This document shows positions 47,907 to 56,516 of a stretch of 62,090 nt of DNA, one piece after another (position 1 is the stretch's first letter; each line of letters opens with the position of its first letter). The notes beneath the pieces were generated by a model, which was given only the letters and a program-made list of their open reading frames with translations, searched no databases and was not told the DNA's origin. The position numbers were made by a program, and so were the translations under genes. Origin of the DNA: Corynebacterium sp. HMSC29G08 (GTDB taxonomy: Bacteria > Actinomycetota > Actinomycetes > Mycobacteriales > Mycobacteriaceae); the NCBI RefSeq assembly GCF_001806875.1, contig NZ_KV786272.1:1-62090 (forward strand). The letters are read 5' to 3'.

Positions 47907-48641
47907 TTAGGCGTCGCGCGCCGCGGTCAACGCCACGCCAACACCCCAGACAACAATGGCCCACACGGCGAATACGCCGAAGCCGGGCCAGACGGAGTCC
48001 CAGTAGGGGGTCGGCTGGTTGGTCATGAACGCGATGATGTTGCCAAACGGCATGAATTTGACCAGGTCAGCGCCAATGTTTGGGATCATGCTAACGATGG
48101 ATTCCAGCACTAGCAGCAGCGCCATGCCAATGACCACGGTGCCGGCGGTGTTGCGCACGATCCAGCCGATGCCCTGTACGAACAGGCTTACCAGCGCCAT
48201 CCCCAGCGGCACGGCCCACATGGCGCGTTGCGTGGCGGAGTTGGTGGGCCAGTTGGCGGAGACGGGTGCGGTGAGATCTGCAAGCGTCAGCGCCGCCGCC
48301 AGCGCCACGGCGCACACCACAGCCGCCAGCACAGCGCCGAGCACCACTTTCGCTGCGGCTACTTTCCAGCGCTGTGGCGCGATGCGGAAGTTGGTGGCGG
48401 GGAGGCCGAAGCGGTATTCGGTGGTCACCACCATGGATTGCTGCACGATCATCACGATGATGCTGGTCAGCGACACCGTGGCGATCACGGTCAGGGGAAC
48501 ATAGGGGATGGTGCCCAAGCGCGCGGTCCACGCGAACAGCGCCCCGTAGCCGGCGGCGATCAGCACGGTCAGCCCGGAGGTCCACCAGAAGGCGGCGGTG
48601 GTGCGTAGTTTGGTCCATTCGGCAGGCAGAAGATTAAGCAT
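47907..48641 (-). CDS. ABC transporter permease (ABC-2 type)
   Basis: A 244-residue membrane protein with about six hydrophobic segments, starting MLNLLPAEWTKLRTTAAFWW. The EWTKLRT start is a hallmark of actinobacterial ABC-2 permeases that pair with CcmA-like ATPases. It overlaps the ATPase gene by 8 bases. The substrate is unknown; homologous pairs export lipids, antibiotics or peptides. Confidence 0.88.
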   Translation of the reverse strand: MLNLLPAEWTKLRTTAAFWWTSGLTVLIAAGYGALFAWTARLGTIPYVPLTVIATVSLTSIIVMIVQQSMVVTTEYRFGLPATNFRIAPQRWKVAAAKVVLGAVLAAVVCAVALAAALTLADLTAPVSANWPTNSATQRAMWAVPLGMALVSLFVQGIGWIVRNTAGTVVIGMALLLVLESIVSMIPNIGADLVKFMPFGNIIAFMTNQPTPYWDSVWPGFGVFAVWAIVVWGVGVALTAARDA

Positions 48642-49572
48642 GAGGACCCTCCAGAGCAGAAGCAGAAGCAGCGTATTGGGTGTGGCCTTCGGTGGATTGC
48701 ATGTAGGCGTCTTCGAGCGAGGCGCGTCGCTCGCTCAGCTCGGCCAGTTGCACGCCGGCTGCAAATGCCGCCGCACCGACCTCGTCGCTGGTCATGTTGG
48801 GCACTTCGATGGTTGGGCGCCCGTCGGCGTCGATAGTCTCGGTGTACTCATTGAGCACCCCAAGGAGCTTTTGCTTATCGACGCCCCCGCCAACCCTCAC
48901 CACCGTCACCACCGCAGAGTTACCGCGGATGAACTCAGCAACGGAAGTATCGGCAACGAGCTTGCCCTTGCCAATGACGATGAGGTGGTCTGCGGTTTGC
49001 GCCATCTCTGCCAAAAGGTGCGAGGACACGAGCACGGTGCGGCCTTCGGCGGCAAAGGACTTCAATAGGCCGCGGACCCAGCGGATGCCTTCGGGGTCGA
49101 GGCCGTTGACGGGTTCGTCGAGGATGAGAATTTCGGGGTCTCCAAGCAGCGCCGCCGCGATGCCGAGGCGCTGGCTCATACCAAGCGAAAAGCCGCCAAC
49201 ACGCTTACCAGCAGCCTGAGAAAGGCCAACCAGCGAGAGCACCTCATCAACGCGTGAGGCAGGCAACCCCGCCGCCTGCGCCTGCCACAACAGAGTCGCA
49301 CGCGCGGAGCGGTTCGGGTGCACACCCTTGGCGTCCAACAGTGCGCCCACCTTGCGGGTGGGGTTGGCAAGGGCGGAATAGGGCGCGCCGTCGATGAACG
49401 CCGTGCCCGCAGTCGGCTTGTCTAGGCCGAGAATCATGCGCATCGTGGTGGATTTACCTGCACCGTTCGGGCCCAAAAAGCCGGTGACGTGACCGGGTTG
49501 GACGCTGAAGGTCAGGTCTTCCACGGCGGTGACTGCGCCGTAGCGCTTTGTCAGGCCTTGTACTTCAATCAT
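48634..49572 (-). CDS. ABC transporter ATP-binding protein (CcmA/DrrA-like)
   Basis: A 312-residue ATPase with Walker A GPNGAGKST, Q-loop region, signature FSLGMSQRLGIA, Walker B ILILDEPVNGLDPEG and H-loop SSHLL. A C-terminal accessory domain follows. The true start is the ATG at 49572 (MIEVQGLTKRYGAVTAVEDL); a longer frame to 49713 lies inside the Nudix gene. In the accessory domain VGGGVDKQKLLG is encoded by the fullest copy of the GGCGTCGATAAGCAAAAGC word (48873). It overlaps the Nudix stop by 8 bases, forming a Nudix-ATPase-permease operon. Confidence 0.92.
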   Translation of the reverse strand: MIEVQGLTKRYGAVTAVEDLTFSVQPGHVTGFLGPNGAGKSTTMRMILGLDKPTAGTAFIDGAPYSALANPTRKVGALLDAKGVHPNRSARATLLWQAQAAGLPASRVDEVLSLVGLSQAAGKRVGGFSLGMSQRLGIAAALLGDPEILILDEPVNGLDPEGIRWVRGLLKSFAAEGRTVLVSSHLLAEMAQTADHLIVIGKGKLVADTSVAEFIRGNSAVVTVVRVGGGVDKQKLLGVLNEYTETIDADGRPTIEVPNMTSDEVGAAAFAAGVQLAELSERRASLEDAYMQSTEGHTQYAASASALEGPHA

Positions 49573-50047
49573 GCGCAATAGTATGCCCCACGCGCGCCAG
49601 AACTGTTGGCAGCGAGGCGGCGAAACCGGGGTGCAGCGGCAGCGCCGCTCCACCGGAGCCAGACTGAGCGAGCTCCCCGAGCGGGACCCAGCGCAGCTCC
49701 ACGCTCTCCTCATTCGCGGCGAAGGGCAAGCGAGATTCCGCCGAAGCGATCACGGTGGTGTAACTCCACCCCGGCACCTCGAACGTAACCACGCTTTCTA
49801 CAACGGTGACCAGCGAAGGATCGATGCCGCACTCCTCTACCGTTTCGCGCAACGCGGCTTCGGCGGCAGTTTCGTGGGAGTCGCAGGCGCCACCGGGGAT
49901 GCCCCAGGTGTCGCCGTCTGCGGTCCAGGGGGCGCGGTGTTGGAGGAGCACGTGGTCGTCGGCAAGCAAAAAGAGCCCTGCGGCACCATAGAGGCCCCAG
50001 AATTTGTGGTTGTGGTGGTGGACCCAGCCGTTTCCGTCGCCAAGCAT
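49565..50047 (-). CDS. NUDIX hydrolase
   Basis: A 160-residue pyrophosphohydrolase. The Nudix box fits G-x5-E-x7-REUxEExGU: it starts GGACDSHETAAEAALRE and continues TVEECGI. The N-terminus MLGDGNGWVHHHNHKFWGLY is the usual actinobacterial start, so the ATG at 50047 is preferred over the longer frame from 50158, which would overlap glnX. The substrate is not predictable. It is the first gene of the operon with the ABC exporter and is divergent from glnX. Confidence 0.9.
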   Translation of the reverse strand: MLGDGNGWVHHHNHKFWGLYGAAGLFLLADDHVLLQHRAPWTADGDTWGIPGGACDSHETAAEAALRETVEECGIDPSLVTVVESVVTFEVPGWSYTTVIASAESRLPFAANEESVELRWVPLGELAQSGSGGAALPLHPGFAASLPTVLARVGHTIAHD

Positions 50048-50073
50048 GAGCCCCACTGTAATATTCTTGGGGA
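50048..50073. promoter_or_regulatory. 26-bp divergent promoter, glnX side likely leaderless
   Basis: Rightward, an extended -10 box TGTAATAT (TAATAT at 50059-50064) ends 9 bases before the glnX ATG, leaving almost no leader. The leftward Nudix gene shares this AT-rich centre, and its GTGGGG could serve as a weak ribosome-binding site. Confidence 0.45.
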
Positions 50074-51396
50074 ATGTTCGACGATGCCTGGCTTGATAGC
50101 GCCGAGACCGCAACGCGGCGGCGCTTTCAACTGGTGCGTATTCCGGCGGGGCTGGCATCCACTCCGGGGCGGCTGGTGGCGATGATGCTGGTGCTAACGT
50201 TGGCGCTACTCGCGGCCGGTTTTTCCATGAGCCAGTCCATTGCGGCCCGGCAACGGGCGCTGGACACGCTGATTACCTCCACGGAGCCGATGGCGCATTC
50301 GGCGCACCTGTTGTACAACAGCCTGAGCCAGGCGGACACGATTTCCACCAACGCGTTCGTGCAGCCCGGCCTTCTGTCAAAGGAGCAGATGGAGGCGTAC
50401 GCGGCGAGTATTGATCGCGCGGCCGCCACTGCTGCCGATATTCATGAGGGCGCGGTGACCACTGTCGGCGGTGGCGCGGGCGCGGAGGCCACGCGCACGA
50501 CCATCACCAAACACGTCACCGATATTCAGCGCGACCTGCCTGTTTACACCGGTTTGATGGAGCGCGCGAAGGTGAATCAGCGCATTGGTAACCCGGTGGG
50601 TGTGGCGTACATGACACAGGCCAGTTCCGTGATGCGTGACGGGATGCTGCTGAAAGCGGATCGGCTCTCGCAGCTGACGCAGGAGGAGGTGGCGCGTGAG
50701 ATGCGGCGTCTGTCCGCGCCGCAGTGGGTGCCGCTCAGTGGTCTGTTTGCGGCGCTTGGGTTTTTGCTGGCGGCGCAGTGGGCGCTGTGGCGCGTGTTCC
50801 GCCGCCGCTTGAACAAGGGGTTCGTGGCGGGAACGGCAGCGATTGTGATTGCGATCGGGTGGGTCGGTGCGGCCAACTACCAGGCGTGGGAGTCCGGCGC
50901 GGTGGGTTTTGAGAGCGCGGCAGATCCCTGGCAGCAGCTGGCGCGGGCGCGTATTGAGGCCCAGGAGACCCGCACGGATGAGACGTTGGCGTTGTTGTCG
51001 AGGCGGTCGGTGACTAGGGCCTCGCAAAGCTTCGCGCTGACCGGCGAGCATATTCGCGACGCGTTGGATGCGGCGGAGTCGCTTGGCGCGGAGGTGGACC
51101 CAGCGCGCGGAGCGCTATCCGCCTGGTCGCAGGAGCACGCTGAGCTGGAGCGTTTGCTTGCCGACGGCCGTTTTACCACCGCCATCGACCTAGTCAACGG
51201 CAGCACCGCGTATGCGGATTTAGATGAGCAGCTGCAGCAGTTGATTAACTTCTCCCGTGAGAATACGCGTGAGTTCATCAACGCGTCCTTGGATGCGACG
51301 AGGCTGGTGTCTACCGCGGTGGCGGGGTTGACGTTGTTTACGGTTGCGTGCATTTGGGCGGGTATTCGCCCCCGGCTTGGGGAGTACTACCGATGA
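50074..51396 (+). CDS. glnX: GlnX, membrane signal transducer for PknG
   Basis: A 440-residue membrane protein with four hydrophobic segments (about 27-50, 221-243, 250-270 and 410-430) and two extracytoplasmic helical regions between them. In C. glutamicum and mycobacteria, GlnX passes the signal from the amino-acid-binding lipoprotein GlnH across the membrane to the kinase PknG. The gene order glnX-glnH-pknG with stop/start overlaps (ATGA with glnH) supports the assignment. The short N-terminal cytoplasmic segment is charged. No enzymatic domain is seen. Confidence 0.9.
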   Translation: MFDDAWLDSAETATRRRFQLVRIPAGLASTPGRLVAMMLVLTLALLAAGFSMSQSIAARQRALDTLITSTEPMAHSAHLLYNSLSQADTISTNAFVQPGLLSKEQMEAYAASIDRAAATAADIHEGAVTTVGGGAGAEATRTTITKHVTDIQRDLPVYTGLMERAKVNQRIGNPVGVAYMTQASSVMRDGMLLKADRLSQLTQEEVAREMRRLSAPQWVPLSGLFAALGFLLAAQWALWRVFRRRLNKGFVAGTAAIVIAIGWVGAANYQAWESGAVGFESAADPWQQLARARIEAQETRTDETLALLSRRSVTRASQSFALTGEHIRDALDAAESLGAEVDPARGALSAWSQEHAELERLLADGRFTTAIDLVNGSTAYADLDEQLQQLINFSRENTREFINASLDATRLVSTAVAGLTLFTVACIWAGIRPRLGEYYR

Positions 51397-52388
51397 AGCG
51401 CATTCCTCTTGTCTTTTCCGCTTGTGCAACAGTTGCCGTCATGGCAACCGCCTGCACAAGCCCCCCACCCCCGCCCGCGGGCGATCCGCCGTTGCCCACG
51501 CGTGAGCCGCTGCTCCCACCGGGCGCGTTCCTGGACCCGCCGGGTGTTGAGCCGGACGGCGAGTACGCTTCCACGCCTGACGAGTGGGGATGGCCGGGTT
51601 CGCTGCGCCCCGGGACACAGGAGCAGCGCGACGGTCCGAACATGCAGCGCATTCGTGAACGCGGCCGTGTGTTGGTCGGTGTGGATCAGTCGCAGTATTT
51701 GTTGAGTTACCGTGATCCCTCAGCAGGCGAGATGCGCGGCTTTGAGGTGGACCTGGCGCGTGAGATTGCCCGTGACGTGTTCGGCAGCCCGGATCACGTG
51801 GAGTTCCGTTTCGTGGAATCCGCCTCGCGCGCGGAGGCGCTGCGCTCAGGCGATGTGGACATTGTGATTCGGACGATGTCGGTCACACCGGATCGTGCGG
51901 AAATGGTGTCGTTTTCCACGCCGTATCTCACGTCATATGTAAGGATGCTCGCGCCGCGCGACAGTGACGTGAAGAGTCTGGAGGATTTGCCGGGGAAAAC
52001 GGTGTGTGTGGTTGACGGCACGAACCTGCTGAACCTGGTGCGTGAGAAGGTGCCGGGCTCTGAGGTGCTGCGCACCCGTTCCTGGTCGGATTGTTTGATG
52101 GCGCTGCAGCAGTACCAGGCGTTTGCGGTGATTGGAGATGACACGTTGCTCGCCGGCATGGTCGCCCAGGACCCGCTGATGGAGATTTTCCCGGAGCGTC
52201 TTGCGGAGCAGCGTTACGCCGTGGGCGTGGGTCTGGGCCATGATGATGTGGTGCGTCAGGTCAATTTCACGATTGAGCGCTTGCGTAGCGACGGCACCTG
52301 GACCCACATGTACAACCAATGGCTACGCACTTCCCTTGCAGAGTCTTGGCTACCGCGGCAGATGTACGCGGAGGAGGGTGAAACGTAG
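51393..52388 (+). CDS. glnH: GlnH, Asp/Glu-sensing solute-binding lipoprotein
   Basis: A 331-residue periplasmic-binding-protein-type lipoprotein with a lipobox ending at Cys21 (VMATAC), a Pro-rich linker and a type II solute-binding domain. The domain shows RGRVLVGVDQSQYLLSYRD, GFEVDLAREIARDVFG, DVDIVIRTMSVTPDRAEMVSFSTPY and YAVGVGLGHDD. It has no permease of its own in the operon, consistent with a sensor rather than a transporter. GlnH binds aspartate or glutamate and signals through GlnX to PknG. It overlaps glnX by 4 bases and pknG by 1 base. Confidence 0.92.
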   Translation: MKRIPLVFSACATVAVMATACTSPPPPPAGDPPLPTREPLLPPGAFLDPPGVEPDGEYASTPDEWGWPGSLRPGTQEQRDGPNMQRIRERGRVLVGVDQSQYLLSYRDPSAGEMRGFEVDLAREIARDVFGSPDHVEFRFVESASRAEALRSGDVDIVIRTMSVTPDRAEMVSFSTPYLTSYVRMLAPRDSDVKSLEDLPGKTVCVVDGTNLLNLVREKVPGSEVLRTRSWSDCLMALQQYQAFAVIGDDTLLAGMVAQDPLMEIFPERLAEQRYAVGVGLGHDDVVRQVNFTIERLRSDGTWTHMYNQWLRTSLAESWLPRQMYAEEGET

Positions 52389-54781
52389 TGAGCAACCAGC
52401 AACATGCAGAGCCGGGGACCGGCACGCATGAAAACGGACACGAGGAGCCACTTGCAGAGCCGACGCAGGCGGTGCACTTCGACCCGTTCGCCGATGATGA
52501 CGATGAGCAGGCTGAGCCGGCTGAGTATCCAGGCACGGAAGCCGTTGCCTTCGACCCGTTCGCGGATGATGACGATGACTTCCACGACGAACCTCTCGGC
52601 GACATGGCTGGTCTGCTCAAGGAGATGGAGAGCCAGCGCTCAAGGCTCAAAGCGTTGGATACGTTCCGTGAGCGTCGTGGGGCCCGGCGCGCCAGCCGCA
52701 TGGTGGCGGACGGCATGGTGGAGTTGCCGTGGGTGACACCGACGGTCCCGTCGGAGTCACTGATCAACCCGGAGGATACGAAGGCCGCTCCCCCAGCGCT
52801 GAAACCGGGTGACATGGTGGCAAACCAGTACGAGATCATGGGCGTTATTGCCCACGGCGGCATGGGCTGGATCTACTTGGCGCAAGACCACTTCGTGGCA
52901 GGGCGTGTGGTGGTGCTCAAAGGTCTGCATTCCACGACGAATGCGGACGAGGCGGCGGCAGCCGCCGCGGAGCGGGAATTCCTGGCGGATATTACGCACC
53001 CAGGGATTGTGAAGATTTTCAACTTCATCGATGATCCACGGGTTCCGGGTGGGTTTATTGTGATGGAGTATGTGGGTGGGCCGTCGTTACGCAGCCAGCG
53101 CAAGGCACCGCTGGAGCCGGACGTGGCGATTGCCTACATACTTGAGGTGTTGCCGGCGCTGGGGTACCTGCACAGCCGCGGGGTGGTGTATAACGATTTG
53201 AAGCCGGACAACGTGATTGTCACCGAGGACCAGGTCAAACTGATTGACCTGGGTGCAGTCTCCGGTATCGGTGCGTACGGCTACATCTATGGCACGCGTG
53301 GCTTCCAGGCGCCGGAGGTGGCAAGTGATGGCCCGTCGATTGAGTCGGACATTTACACCGTGGGGCGCACGCTTGCGGCGTTGGTGATTGACCTGCCGTC
53401 TACCGATGGCGTGTTTGAGCACGGCATCCCATCACCCACCGATGAGCCACTGTTTCGCCGCTATACCTCGCTGTACCGGGTGCTTGCGCGCGCGTGCGAT
53501 CTGGACCCGGAGCGCCGCTTCCACTCCGCCCACGCGATGGAGCTGCAGCTTCTTGGCGTGTTGCGTGAGGTGCTGGCCATCCGCGACCGGGTGACCTTTC
53601 CCGCCCAGCATTCGCTGTTCTCCCCGCAGAGAACCACCTTCGGCACCAAGCACTTGGTGTTTCACACTGACCAGCTTATCGACGGCATCACGCGCACCGT
53701 CGAAATCACACCACCCGAAGTAGTCGCTGCACTGCCTTCCCCGCTTATCGACCGCCACGATGTGGGTGCTGCCATGTTGCAGGGTTCCTCCTACGCGGAG
53801 CCGCAGGAAACGCTTGAGATGTTGCGCCAGGCGATGCGGACCCCGCAGTACGAAGAGTCCATGGAAATCCCCTTCGGTGTGGTTCGCAGCATGTTGGACT
53901 TGGGGTTGACGGGGCAGGCGTCCAACTGGTTGTCCTCTCTGGATGAGCGTTACGGGCGTAATTGGCGCTACTACTGGTACTCCGGCGTGGTGGATTTGCT
54001 GCAGGAGGATTTCGTGGCGGCGCAGCGGGACTTCTCTGCGGTGTTGGAGATCCTGCCTGGTGAGGCCGCGCCGAAGCTTGCCCTTGCCGCCACCGATGAG
54101 TTGCTGCTGCAGCGTTCCGGGGAGAACACCACCGAAATGCTGGATGACGTGTTGGCGCGTGCGAGTGCGGGGTTGAGCACTTCGCTTGCAGACGTCCCGA
54201 CGTCCTTCTTCCACAACCTCACCCAAGACGGCTTGCTCGATCCCACCTGGACGATGGTTGCGGATGACCCCGCGATGCTTCGCTTCCACGCCATGCGTTT
54301 ATATGCGTTGGTGTGGGCGGCGAACCCGACGACGGTGTCGTCCGCGTTTGGGTTGGCGCGCCAACTGATGCACGAGGGGGAGGTGGAGCTTGCGGTTGCT
54401 GCGTTGGATAAGGTGCCACAGTCTTCGCGGCACAACCGGATGGCGTCCTTGACTGCGATTTTGTGCCTGGTAAACCGTGAGCTCACGGAGTCTCGGATCC
54501 GGGCGGCGGCGCGCCGACTTGAGGAGATCCCGAATACGGAGCCGCGTTTCCTGCAGGTGAAGATCTTCGTGCTGCGTGCGGCGTTGACATTTTTGCGTGA
54601 CAACGACGTGGCCACCGCGGCGTCCGGCAAACAATTGTTCGAGTATGACTTCACGTTACGGGGCCTTCGCCGCGGCCTTGCACTGACGCTGCGAGAGCAG
54701 GCACGCGTGGCGCCCTATGCAAAGCACCGCTACGCGCTGGTAGACATGGCGAACAAAGTCCGCCCCGCCACGTGGTTCTAG
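52388..54781 (+). CDS. pknG: serine/threonine protein kinase PknG
   Basis: Soluble kinase of 797 residues that phosphorylates OdhI/GarA and so controls 2-oxoglutarate dehydrogenase and glutamate synthesis. Catalytic features: Lys178 in VVLKGL, YNDLKPDN with Asp270 and DLG 287-289 (the usual PknG form of DFG), then GTRGFQAPE. A TPR-like helical C-terminal half follows (about 430-797). The N-terminal 120 residues lack the CxxC rubredoxin module of M. tuberculosis PknG. Instead they carry two copies of AV(H/A)FDPFADDDD at about 28 and 52. The GTG start overlaps the glnH stop (TAGTG). Two GTCGATAAGC words occur 69 bases apart (53674, 53743). Confidence 0.95.
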   Translation: MSNQQHAEPGTGTHENGHEEPLAEPTQAVHFDPFADDDDEQAEPAEYPGTEAVAFDPFADDDDDFHDEPLGDMAGLLKEMESQRSRLKALDTFRERRGARRASRMVADGMVELPWVTPTVPSESLINPEDTKAAPPALKPGDMVANQYEIMGVIAHGGMGWIYLAQDHFVAGRVVVLKGLHSTTNADEAAAAAAEREFLADITHPGIVKIFNFIDDPRVPGGFIVMEYVGGPSLRSQRKAPLEPDVAIAYILEVLPALGYLHSRGVVYNDLKPDNVIVTEDQVKLIDLGAVSGIGAYGYIYGTRGFQAPEVASDGPSIESDIYTVGRTLAALVIDLPSTDGVFEHGIPSPTDEPLFRRYTSLYRVLARACDLDPERRFHSAHAMELQLLGVLREVLAIRDRVTFPAQHSLFSPQRTTFGTKHLVFHTDQLIDGITRTVEITPPEVVAALPSPLIDRHDVGAAMLQGSSYAEPQETLEMLRQAMRTPQYEESMEIPFGVVRSMLDLGLTGQASNWLSSLDERYGRNWRYYWYSGVVDLLQEDFVAAQRDFSAVLEILPGEAAPKLALAATDELLLQRSGENTTEMLDDVLARASAGLSTSLADVPTSFFHNLTQDGLLDPTWTMVADDPAMLRFHAMRLYALVWAANPTTVSSAFGLARQLMHEGEVELAVAALDKVPQSSRHNRMASLTAILCLVNRELTESRIRAAARRLEEIPNTEPRFLQVKIFVLRAALTFLRDNDVATAASGKQLFEYDFTLRGLRRGLALTLREQARVAPYAKHRYALVDMANKVRPATWF

Positions 54782-54787
54782 CGCTTC

Positions 54788-54835
54788 GGGGTTTGGGGTT
54801 GGGGTTTGGGGTTTGGGGTTTGGGGTTTGGGGTTT
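54788..54835 (+). repeat. TTTGGGG tandem repeat (G-quadruplex-forming)
   Basis: Seven GGGG runs separated by TT or TTT, starting 7 bases after the pknG stop. The pattern is ideal for a DNA or RNA G-quadruplex on the coding strand and might slow or end transcription. Confidence 0.9.
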
Positions 54836-54866
54836 GAGCACCCCGCTCGCCGAGCCTCGACCTTTT

Positions 54867-54921
54867 GGCCAGGTCGGTCAGACATGAGCCAGGTCGGTCA
54901 GACATGGGCCAGGTCGGTTCG
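54867..54921. repeat. 20-bp direct repeat, 2.7 copies
   Basis: The unit GGCCAGGTCGGTCAGACATG recurs at 54867, 54887 and, truncated, at 54907 with only one or two changes. Function unknown. Confidence 0.85.
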
Positions 54922-54934
54922 GCCGTCGATCTCA

Positions 54935-55052
54935 ACAGATATGCATACGTCGATATGCATAGGCAATGGTCAGAGCGTTTTTTCAATAACGGCCCCGTTA
55001 ATGAAAATGGTCCGCGACCTGCAGGTATGCATATCGAGGTATGCATATCTGT
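54935..55052. repeat. palindromic element family III (ATGCATA-rich arms)
   Basis: Terminal arms of 27 bases (54935-54961 and 55026-55052) are inverted copies with one mismatch, each holding two ATATGCATA-like words. Inside, TTTTCAATAACGG and CCGTTAATGAAAA form a nested inverted repeat. The whole 118-bp unit has the look of a miniature hairpin element; no transposase or obvious target duplication was seen. The rest of 54782-55304 contains only the other repeats listed here and no gene. Confidence 0.82.
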
Positions 55053-55224
55053 GTTCTGGAGGGGTCGCCTCGCCCCTTCACCCGACGCGGCCGAGGACGT
55101 AGTCCACTACTCGGCTGGGATCGTTTCGGTATGCGTATGATCGGTGGCGTTGACGGCAACTGTTGCGCCTTTTTAGCAGCGGCGGGGCAGCGCGGGGCGC
55201 GCGGTGTGCGCTAGGCGTAGCGCA

Positions 55225-55311
55225 GGGTAGCGCAGAGCAACGACGGGGCGCGCTAGGCGCAGCGCAGCGCAGCGCGGGGTAGCGCAGAGCAACGACGGGG
55301 CGCGCTAGGCG
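55225..55311. repeat. 52-bp-period tandem duplication of the ackA 3' end
   Basis: The block GGGTAGCGCAGAGCAACGAC and the following GGGGCGCGCTAGGCG occur at 55225-55259 and again at 55277-55311. The second copy contains the ackA stop codon; the first is an untranslated duplicate. Short AGCGC-type words fill the gap. Replication slippage is the likely cause. Confidence 0.85.
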
Positions 55312-56516
55312 TAGCGCGCCGCGACGGCAGCGGCTTTTTGCGCGATCGCGAGCTCCTCGTTCGTTGGCACCACGAGCACTTTGACGCGGGAGGCGTCGGT
55401 GGAGATGATGCGCGGGCCGTCGTTGGGCAGGCTGTTACGCTCCGGATCGATTTCCACGCCGAAGTTTTCCATGGTGTCCAGCGCGTCGGCGCGTACGAAC
55501 TTGTCGTTTTCGCCGACGCCGGCGGTGAACGTGATGGCGTCCACACGGCCCAGGGCGATCATGTAGGCGCCGATGAAGCGTCGCAACTGGTTGATGTAGA
55601 CGTTGTATGCCAGCCAGGCGTCTTCGTTCTCATTGTCAATCATGGCGCGCAGTTCGCGGAAGTCGTTGACACCAGCGAGGCCTTTGACTCCGGATTGGCG
55701 GTTGAGGAGGTTGTCGATTTCGTCGATAGTCATGCCGCCCTCGCGCACCAAGTGAAAGATGATGCCGGGGTCAATGTCGCCGGAACGGGTGCCCATGACC
55801 AGGCCGGCCAGCGGGGTCAGCCCCATGGAGGTGTCAATGGCGTGGCCGTTTTCCACCGCGGAGGCCGAGGCGCCGTTGCCAAGGTGGAGCACGATTTGGC
55901 GGGTGTGGTGCGGGTCGCGCCCAATGAGCGCCGGCACTTGAGAGGAGACGAATTCGTGGGAGGTGCCGTGGAAGCCGTAGCGGCGGATCAGGTTGCGCTG
56001 CGCCACTTCGGCGTTGATGGCGTACAGTGCCGCAGCGGGTGGCAGGTTGCGGAAGAATCCGGTGTCAAACACGGCAACGTGCGGGATGTCCGGCAGCAGT
56101 TCGCGGGCGACTTCGATGCCGTCGATGTTGGCCGGATTATGCAGTGGCGCAAGTGGGATAAGGGAGCGGATCATCTCCACCACTTGGTCCACAATCAACT
56201 CGGGTTCAGAAAAGACCATGCCGCCGTGGACTACACGGTGGCCAACTGCGGTTAGTTCGAGTTGGGTGGGTCCGACCCCCTTGGAGTCTAGAAGCTTAAA
56301 CGCTTCGCGCAAGCCCACCGTGTGGGTGGGAATATCGCGTTGGACTACCCATTTGTCTTCGCCATGTTTGACGGTGAGGCGGCCCTGGGGCTCACCAATT
56401 TGTTCCACCAGGCCCGAGACAAACGGGGGGTCAGCTGCGGTAGCGGTGGGGTCGACGATCTGGAACTTCAGCGAGGAAGACCCGGAGTTAATAACAAGGA
56501 CGTAGCTCACAATCAT
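55305..56516 (-). CDS. ackA: acetate kinase
   Basis: Converts acetyl phosphate plus ADP to acetate plus ATP, and the reverse during growth on acetate. The 403-residue protein opens with [14 protein letters not shown]. It contains [22 protein letters not shown] (active-site His), [11 protein letters not shown] and [10 protein letters not shown], all family signatures. Its start overlaps the pta stop by 4 bases (ATGA), so the two are one operon in the order pta-ackA as in other corynebacteria. The final codons lie in a tandemly duplicated DNA block. Confidence 0.96.
   Translation of the reverse strand: MIVSYVLVINSGSSSLKFQIVDPTATAADPPFVSGLVEQIGEPQGRLTVKHGEDKWVVQRDIPTHTVGLREAFKLLDSKGVGPTQLELTAVGHRVVHGGMVFSEPELIVDQVVEMIRSLIPLAPLHNPANIDGIEVARELLPDIPHVAVFDTGFFRNLPPAAALYAINAEVAQRNLIRRYGFHGTSHEFVSSQVPALIGRDPHHTRQIVLHLGNGASASAVENGHAIDTSMGLTPLAGLVMGTRSGDIDPGIIFHLVREGGMTIDEIDNLLNRQSGVKGLAGVNDFRELRAMIDNENEDAWLAYNVYINQLRRFIGAYMIALGRVDAITFTAGVGENDKFVRADALDTMENFGVEIDPERNSLPNDGPRIISTDASRVKVLVVPTNEELAIAQKAAAVAARYA

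Noticed and set aside
54867..54921. 20-bp direct repeats considered as a CRISPR array
   Set aside because: The units are adjacent with no spacers, and there are no cas genes in the window. The same applies to the 14-bp units at 46746-46858.
54935..55052. Terminal inverted repeats considered as an insertion sequence
   Set aside because: The element is only 118 bp, has no transposase reading frame, and no flanking target duplication was seen.
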